A program made the translations under genes and the position numbers. This document shows, piece by piece, positions 61,000-64,000 of a stretch of DNA of 64,000 nt. This DNA is from Anastatus disparis (Eukaryota; Arthropoda; Insecta; Hymenoptera; Eupelmidae), in contig JAFFSR010000229.1 in NCBI GenBank assembly GCA_017163975.1, positions 14,340,001 to 14,404,000 on the forward strand, written 5' to 3'. The notes below the pieces were generated by a model. The model searched no databases, had not been told where the DNA came from, and saw only the letters and a list, made by a program, of their open reading frames with translations. Within the stretch, counting starts at the first letter, position 1; every line of letters starts with the position of its first letter.

Positions 61000-61210
61000 G
61001 GTCTTGCTAATTCCTTCGCCTTTAAACGTTGAACGGCTGCACGGAGTATATGATCGGGCCGCTTTCTTGAAAGAACGAGCGCGTTAAATGGAAACAATGA
61101 CCTGTCATATGCCTGGTGAATGCGCGCCTTCGGAATCGATGGCGCAACATTTAGCGCCTAGCTGCTGCTGCTACTAAGCAGCGAGCGCTGCGCCTTTAAA
61201 AATTCAAAGC
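61000..61210. promoter_or_regulatory. GC-richer island with stem-forming words
   Basis: This is among the most GC-rich segments of the window. GGCGC (61141-61145) and GCGCC (61154-61158) form a short stem. It is followed by a GCTGCTGCTGCTACTAAGCAGC segment, whose ends can pair, and by GAGCGCTGCGCC. It also holds CATATG, an E-box variant. No frame is long enough to suggest an exon. An enhancer or promoter-associated element is possible. Confidence 0.25.
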
Positions 61211-62155
61211 GTTCTCTTGCTCTAGCTCGAGTATACTATAGTTGAAAAATTCTAAAATAGAGAAGGGCTTTTTCTTCACTTTTTGTGAACTGGAAGACAG
61301 TCGTTGGATCGTTTTCATTCTTACAGTAGCCTTGAAAATTTTTTAACGTTGGTAAAATTATTTATAATTGAAATTGTCTGTTTGATGGTTAATTAATTAA
61401 ATATAGTTCTATGATTTGAATGTATAATTTTTTGTAAATTTCTATATTATTATTATTGAGCAAATACTAATGATTATGTAAAGAAGATGAAAAAATAAAG
61501 ATGCTCTATTAAAATCAAAAACGTAATTCAAATATGTTACGAAAAAACAAAAATGACAATAATTACAATCACATAATTATTAATGTTACCGAATTTAATA
61601 ATTAATTTTTATAATTAAAATTTCATAACTTTCATTTAACGCAAAAAGTATTAAAAGTGTATGAAATTACAGATTGAAACCTTTCTACACGTTTAACTTG
61701 TATTTACCCGAATGACGCCTTAAAGGCATCATATTTGTCGACCTTTGGTGAAAAGCGAAAACCGTGAAAATACGATTCCGGAGCTGACAATCGGTTGACC
61801 GAGCAAGAAATTTGACGAGTTGGAAACGCGTGCATTATTGGACTGTTTAGATACGCTCACTGACTCGGCGAAAAACTTACTGTTTTATTTTTTTTTTTGT
61901 ATTATTAAAGCCGTTGTCACGATGTTTTCTAATACACCTGTCGTTCGTTCTTTGACATTTTCCTCATTCATAGCATACTTTTATTAATTGCTCTGTTTTT
62001 ATCGCGTATTTCGAGAAATTTTCTAAAAAACAATCGGAAAAAAATTAAATTTTCTTTGCATTTATTTCTTTTATTTTTTTATTTTTTTATTACATTTAGA
62101 AAATGAATAAAATATTTATTTATAAACTAAATTTTACAATCATTAGCATACATGA

Positions 62156-62165
62156 TTACAATATG
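62156..62165 (+). repeat. Target-site duplication, left copy
   Basis: TTACAATATG, matched by TAACAATATG at 62371-62380 (nine of ten bases). The pair brackets SINE copy 5 and fixes its ends. Confidence 0.75.
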
Positions 62166-62372
62166 TTTTTTTTTTATTTTCTTTAACGTCGCTGTATTTA
62201 TGCTATTTGTGATGCTAATCAGCGACGGAGCTCGTAAGTGTGTTTGTGAACAAAGCACATGTAACGTACAGTGGTGCTTCTATCAATCGGCTGCCGAGAA
62301 CGGGATTCGAACCCGAAACCCCGAGGTTACGAATTCAACGCTCTACCGACTGAGCCACTAACCGGCTCAGTA
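62166..62372 (-). mobile_element. tRNA-derived SINE, family 1, copy 5
   Basis: The minus-strand copy with the best boundaries. A direct repeat, TTACAATATG (62156-62165) and TAACAATATG (62371-62380), with one mismatch in ten, flanks it as a target-site duplication. On the minus strand it starts ACTGAGCCGGTTAGTGGCTCAG. The B box is a perfect GGTTCGAATCC (complement of 62303-62313), and the anticodon-loop equivalent is TTCGTAA. The terminal stem is intact (CGTCGCT at 62187-62193 with AGCGACG at 62221-62227), and the tail is A-rich. Two open frames here (62152-62525) are shadows of the element. The acceptor stem does not pair. Confidence 0.93.
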
Positions 62373-62380
62373 ACAATATG
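62371..62380 (+). repeat. Target-site duplication, right copy
   Basis: TAACAATATG, the partner of the left copy at 62156-62165. The exact shared core is ACAATATG. Confidence 0.75.
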
Positions 62381-64000
62381 CTTAATTGATATTGTTTCAA
62401 TAGTTATTCAACTCAATGAATCAACATGCTATAAAAAGAAAAATTCAATACAAGCTACTACGGTTTCGAAAAATTATTTACTAAATATCGTTTTCGCAAA
62501 GTTTATTGCACCTATAACTTGCTAAATTATTAATTATCCATTCTAAAAAGTTTTGATAATGCGAAATGTCTACTTTTTTTGCATTTATTTCAATAACGTG
62601 TCACAAACCGTTTTTTTGTATATCACGGCTTTATCACAACAACTAGTAATTAATCTATTGTACGATTATTACTAAACAGCTTCAAATTTAATATGCTTTT
62701 TCCCTTTAATTACATAACTAAACTCGATGAAAAAGCCAGAGCAATTAATTTAGAAATACCTCAAACTTATTAAGACGTAGTCCAGTTTTTTTTCTTCTAT
62801 TCTATTTACTAAAAAGTTGATAATTTTGAAAGTTTCTAAACCAATGCTGAAGGTCGAGACAGTTAATTTAAATGCTTTGACGTGTAGCTTTCGACAAGTT
62901 TACAAATTATATAGTGTCCCATAATTGTGACTACCGACGCGGTATAAACAAGAATGAAAAAAAAAAAGATTTTCTCTTCGCTTTCAAATGCTACCCTATA
63001 CCTTCTATATACAGTTGAAAAGAAAGCAAGGAAATATAAACTCACATCAATAACATTTTTTTAAATCCAATCCGATACATGCTACTTTTTAAAATAAAAT
63101 CCGACTTTTATACCGATTTAATAAAGATCATTTATTTTGTACCGTGTAGCTGAAAAAAAAAACGTTTAAAATACGTTAAAAAGTCTTAAAAACCGTAGGA
63201 TTGATTTACGTTACGCACACAATATACATCGAATTTTTAATTAAATCAGGGCTAACGCATTCGGGGGGTTTATGCGCCGTTTCAAGTATCTCCGTTTTAA
63301 CATCAGTTTCCGCGTTTAAACGTTTTTTGCGCTCGTTATAATGATGGATATTGGGAAAATTATTGTACAAGAGAAACCTGTTCTTTTTTTCTTACTTATA
63401 TATTTTTTTTTCTTGCGTTTTATTAGTGGTTGATGTTGTGCCTTTTATTGCCAGTGTATAATATATCTATTTATGTTAGCTTGCGTTACAGGTTATACGA
63501 AGAGAGATAATATTTCAATTTTATATCATTGCTTTGATAAATTTTCATTCTTTCTAATGCAATTCATTAAAAATACTTTTCAATCATAAGCATCAATACC
63601 TTGTATAAGGAGAAAATTCAATGTGTGTGCGTTTCTTACTGTTGTTTTAAGATAAACATTTTGCGCGTGTTGTTGGATCTGTTTTACATATTCATACAGT
63701 TGAAGAATCACGATGTGAGATAAATTTATCAAGCCATAAACATTGTGTATCATTCATTGAGTCGAAATTGATAAAGATCGAAATGATTTATAATTTATTT
63801 ATCAAGTTTGTAAAAAAAATCTTTATTAATAAAAAAATAGAGTATACAAAGTTGAATATAAATTGTTTTATCTATGCATCAATAATAGATTAAATGTATT
63901 AAAAAAGTTTAATAAAAAAGTGATTTATTCACCATTATATTTGCTTAATCAAGACTTTAACTTTATGTATATCAAAAGATAAGCAAAAGAAGCGTGCTCT
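62381..64000. other. AT-rich non-coding stretch to window end
   Basis: No gene or repeat with defined ends is supported. The frame 62863-63045 (minus) is short and featureless. A slightly richer patch at 63240-63330 includes CGGGGGGTTTATGCGCCG. The remainder is A/T-rich simple sequence running to the end of the window. Confidence 0.6.

Larger units (their letters stand above)
56207..62165. other. AT-rich non-coding stretch with three GC-richer islands
   Basis: No supportable gene. Frames at 57621-57942, 57873-58076 and 59733-60109 have no domains; the 57621 frame is Tyr/Ile/Phe-rich simple sequence. GC-richer islands at 58.7, 59.9 and 61.0 kb are listed separately. Patches with nothing assignable lie at 56160-56480 and 57440-57510 (two CACGTG words). 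Confidence 0.55.

Noticed and set aside
62152..62525. Two plus-strand frames across SINE copy 5
   Set aside because: They are translations of the SINE's tRNA-like region on the antisense strand, not proteins.
1..64000. CRISPR array, bacterial operon or prophage
   Set aside because: No regularly spaced direct repeats with unique spacers, no Shine-Dalgarno-led gene series, and no phage-like genes; composition and repeats are those of an animal nuclear genome.

Overview
The window looks like gene-free nuclear DNA from an animal, most plausibly an insect. It is very AT-rich (roughly 70% by eye) and full of A/T homopolymers. It carries a long (GT)n and a long (TA)n microsatellite, tRNA-derived SINEs with polymerase III A and B boxes, and one short non-autonomous DNA transposon flanked by TTAA. 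There are no operons, ribosome binding sites, rRNA genes, CRISPR arrays or bacterial-type genes. A hymenopteran host, such as a parasitoid wasp, is a guess from base composition and repeat style; nothing in the sequence proves it.

I can support no protein-coding gene. The longest reading frame (140 codons, 34157-34579 on the minus strand) and all the others have low-complexity, compositionally driven translations, with no recognisable domain and no convincing splice structure. The window is therefore intergenic or lies inside a very large intron. The best-supported features are all repeats:
(1) Five copies of one tRNA-derived SINE family lie at about 17.7, 43.6, 48.3, 55.8 and 62.2 kb. Four are on the minus strand and one, at 48.3 kb, on the plus strand. 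They share a decayed tRNA head and a body ending in a stem-loop followed by ACGTTAAA and an A-rich tail.
(2) A second tRNA-derived retroposon at 27.6-27.8 kb has a different head and body and ends in a small GC hairpin and a 21-base poly(A) tail.
(3) A 647-bp element at 20151-20797 has perfect 17-bp ends including TTAA, and is probably a piggyBac-type MITE.
(4) A roughly 475-bp inverted duplication (47983-48455 against 55731-56206) includes the same SINE insertion in both arms, with about 7.3 kb between them.

Between the repeats, the AT-rich background is broken by short islands of higher GC and complexity, at about 16.0-16.3, 27.2, 31.0-31.2, 34.5-34.7, 35.4, 47.0-47.3, 52.9-53.1, 54.5-54.7, 58.7-58.9, 59.9-60.1 and 61.0-61.2 kb. 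Several contain clustered transcription-factor-like words: four CACGTG E-boxes in 166 bp at 47.1-47.3 kb, an octamer and forkhead word at 35.4 kb, a DRE-like hairpin at 54.1 kb, and GC hairpins at 59.9 and 61.1 kb. These are the best candidates for cis-regulatory DNA, but that rests on composition and motifs only.

I did not find a convincing undescribed biological system. The most informative items are the SINE family's 3' stem-loop, the inverted duplication whose inner ends coincide with the SINE tail, the TTAA element, and the E-box cluster.
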